Part shown: in pieces, positions 60,740-64,000 of the stretch | How the letters are laid out: each line of letters opens with the position of its first letter | Position numbering within the stretch: the stretch's first letter is position 1 | Assembly (NCBI GenBank): GCA_021442155.1 | Contig: CM038222.1 | Span: forward strand, 114,145,121-114,209,120 | Source: Cymbidium sinense | Taxonomy: Eukaryota > Streptophyta > Magnoliopsida > Asparagales > Orchidaceae | Direction: 5' to 3' | Length of the DNA stretch: 64,000 nucleotides | The notes under the pieces: model-generated | Seen by the model: only the letters and a program-made list of their open reading frames with translations | Databases searched by the model: none | Told to the model about the DNA's origin: nothing | Position numbers and translations under genes: made by a program

Positions 60740-60760
60740 TTTAGTCAGGGGGAGAAACAT
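60740..60760 (+). other. Polypurine tract of the copia element
   Basis: AGGGGGAGAAA, followed 80 bp later by a second purine run GAGGAGA directly before the LTR start. One of them primed plus-strand synthesis; the latter is closer to the usual AAGGGGGAGATTGTTGAG junction. Confidence 0.55.
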
Positions 60761-60826
60761 TTTTATGTTATTATTTTTACGCTTTACACCAACATGAGTT
60801 TGTCATCATCAAATATGAGGAGATTA

Positions 60827-60960
60827 TTGAGTATACACATTGTATACTCAACATTTGATTTGATGATAACAAAGTTTGTTCAATAAAGACAAATAGATTC
60901 TTTATAGGTTTGCTATCTACATAAATCATTATGATTATGTATAAATTTGGGATTTTATGG
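60827..60960 (+). repeat. 3' LTR start of the copia element
   Basis: It starts TTGAGTATAC-ACATT-GTATACTCAA, a perfect 10 bp inverted repeat with a 5 base loop, then matches the 5' LTR for about 25 bp more. The right end is not defined because a microsatellite follows. Confidence 0.65.
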
Positions 60961-60961
60961 A

Positions 60962-61071
<110 letters not shown>

Positions 61072-61099
61072 GTGCTTATAATAACCAATGTTTATGAGC

Positions 61100-62150
61100 A
61101 TTTTAAGAGAATTACAAGACTCAACAAGCCAAGGTTTTCTAGTGATATATTCTAGAGGTTTAGTTAGATTTAGAGTCTTGTGCTATATTTTTGTAAGAAA
61201 TTTAATAAATGAGCTCACTTTCGATAAATTCAAATAATAATTATCATCTTTTTATAATTTATTTAACCATAAATTTATTTTTTATAAATTAATAATGTGC
61301 AAATTTTCTTTAACTATATCATATTCGCATTATTTAATTTACAATTATTTAAAATAAAAATAATCTTTGAAATTTTATTTTAGCAAAAATAAATTTTGTG
61401 AAATAAAAATTTTATTTATTGCATTTTTTGCTTAATTTATTTTATTTTTCTAAGATATTATTAAATATATTTCTACATAAATTGCAAGTATTTGTAATTT
61501 TGTTATTTGATTAAATTAAAAAAAAATCACTTCACCAAATGCCATTTAAATTAAATATAAACCATATAAATTTGTGGCTAATTATTTTTTTAATATTGTT
61601 AATTAATTTAATTTTATTTGTACCTCTTTAACTACTTACTTGGCCATTTTACTTTATTAATTATATAAATTAAACCCTATAATTTCCTAATATGAATCAC
61701 CATCTTTCAGTCATGCATTGGACAAATATTCATGATTTACTGCAGCTTTTACATGTTTAACTCTCTCAAAACCCCTCCTAATTAAATTTAAATCCTCTCC
61801 TTAATTTTTTATTACCATTCGAATTGATTCTTGCATTATTTCTTCCATAATTGACATCATTAGAAAACATTTAAATTAATATTATAATACCTTAAATCGC
61901 ATTTTGGATAGCCATAACTTTAATCCAACCCCAAAAACTGAGCTCTCTCCCTCTTGAAAAAAATTATCAGGTTTTGGGAATCCTTTCATGCAAAATTTTC
62001 TTTTTGATTCTACAAGAAACTCTCATTAGAAGATTGTTGTATAGAAAAGAGAGTCTTTTCAAATGTCAAAACATTCTTGGTTCAAATCCTTCATGCTTCG
62101 AATGAGATCTACTTTTTACATCTTATTTCTTTGTAATTTTATTTTAAATG
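61100..62150. repeat. Family F dispersed repeat, copy 2
   Basis: Same orientation and order as 10,820-11,940: 'ACAAGACTCAACAAG' near 61,112, 'GCAAAAATAAATTTTGTGAAAT' near 61,383, 'CCATAACTTTAATCCAACC' near 61,911 and 'GAGCTCTCTCCCTCTTGAAAA' near 61,940. Diverged by many substitutions and indels. Confidence 0.65.
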
Positions 62151-63779
<1,629 letters not shown>

Positions 63780-64000
63780 TAAAAATGTTTAAAAAAAAAA
63801 GATTTTTAATCTAAGTTTTTTATAACTACATCTTCGAGAATACACAAATGGAGCCTTTTCCTAGAATTGTTGGTGTGCTTCCTCTTGCTAAATTCTATTT
63901 CTTCTTCAAGAATCCATTGCAAAGAGAGTTGTGCAAGCATTTGAGAAGGTTCATTCCAAGGTTCTTTTCAAATTGGTGATTTCCAAAGCCTTGAGTGAGA
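63780..64000. repeat. Family F dispersed repeat, copy 3 (partial, runs off the window)
   Basis: 63,880-64,000 matches 11,770-11,890: 'CATTTGAGAAGGTTCA.TCCAA.GTTCTTTTCAAATTGGT' and then 'GTGAGA'. The copy continues beyond the window edge. Confidence 0.6.

Larger units (their letters stand above)
58363..60900 (+). mobile_element. Ty1/copia element, deletion derivative lacking pol
   Basis: It has a 5' LTR remnant (TGTTGAGTATA at 58,363), a perfect tRNA-iMet primer binding site (58,441-58,452), a gag remnant (58,530-59,420), a polypurine tract GGGGGAGAAA near 60,747, and a 3' LTR start (60,827) preceded by 'TTTGTCATCATCAAATATGAGGAGATTATTGAG'-like text typical of copia 3' ends. The interior of 2.4 kb has no integrase, RT or RNase H that I recognise, so it depends on other copies or is a dead deletion product. 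The 5' LTR is only about 75 bp. Confidence 0.75.

Overview
This window looks like intergenic DNA from a large, transposon-rich plant nuclear genome. It is very AT-rich, has long dinucleotide microsatellites, and I found no intact host gene, tRNA, rRNA, operon or CRISPR array. Every protein-like signal I recognise belongs to a decayed plant retroelement (Ty3/gypsy of Athila, chromovirus and Tat/Ogre type; Ty1/copia; a plant LINE) or to an endogenous caulimovirid. The species cannot be named from the sequence; a flowering plant is the safe statement. Almost all open frames over 60 codons are chance frames, microsatellite frames, or short surviving pieces of element genes broken by stops and frameshifts.

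Layout. 1-3,000: anonymous AT-rich DNA, perhaps with the leader or LTR of an Athila-like element. 3,185-4,850: forward-strand Athila-like gag remnant. 5,550-10,330: reverse-strand chromovirus remnant with all pol domains still readable (gag, protease, RT, RNase H, integrase, chromodomain-like tail). 10,820-11,940: a repeat (family F) that recurs at 61,100-62,150 and about 63,780-64,000. 12,010-14,457: inverted partial copy (C) of a giant LTR family. 14,465-18,375: reverse-strand LINE remnant.

18,385-43,700 is a nested structure. An old giant LTR (D) is split into 18,385-19,679 and 38,709-43,700. Between the halves lies a complete but dead LTR retrotransposon of about 19 kb, with LTRs of about 5.8 and 6.0 kb (A: 19,680-25,481; B: 32,706-38,708). 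Its 7.2 kb interior has protease, RT and RNase H traces of the Tat/Ogre lineage, then a tandem-repeat array of about 232 bp period just before the 3' LTR. Another diverged copy (E) lies at 52,060-57,790.

43,700-52,060 holds short tandem repeats, a hairpin flanked by direct repeats, a long (AT)n tract, and two pieces of a caulimovirid 30K-type movement protein. The piece matching the C-terminal half precedes the piece matching the N-terminal half. 58,363-60,900 is a copia element with a primer binding site, a gag remnant, a polypurine tract and a 3' LTR start, but no recognisable pol. The right edge is family F repeats and microsatellites.

Nothing here works together as a pathway. The window records successive insertions: giant-LTR copies into one another, a LINE beside them, and long mutational decay.
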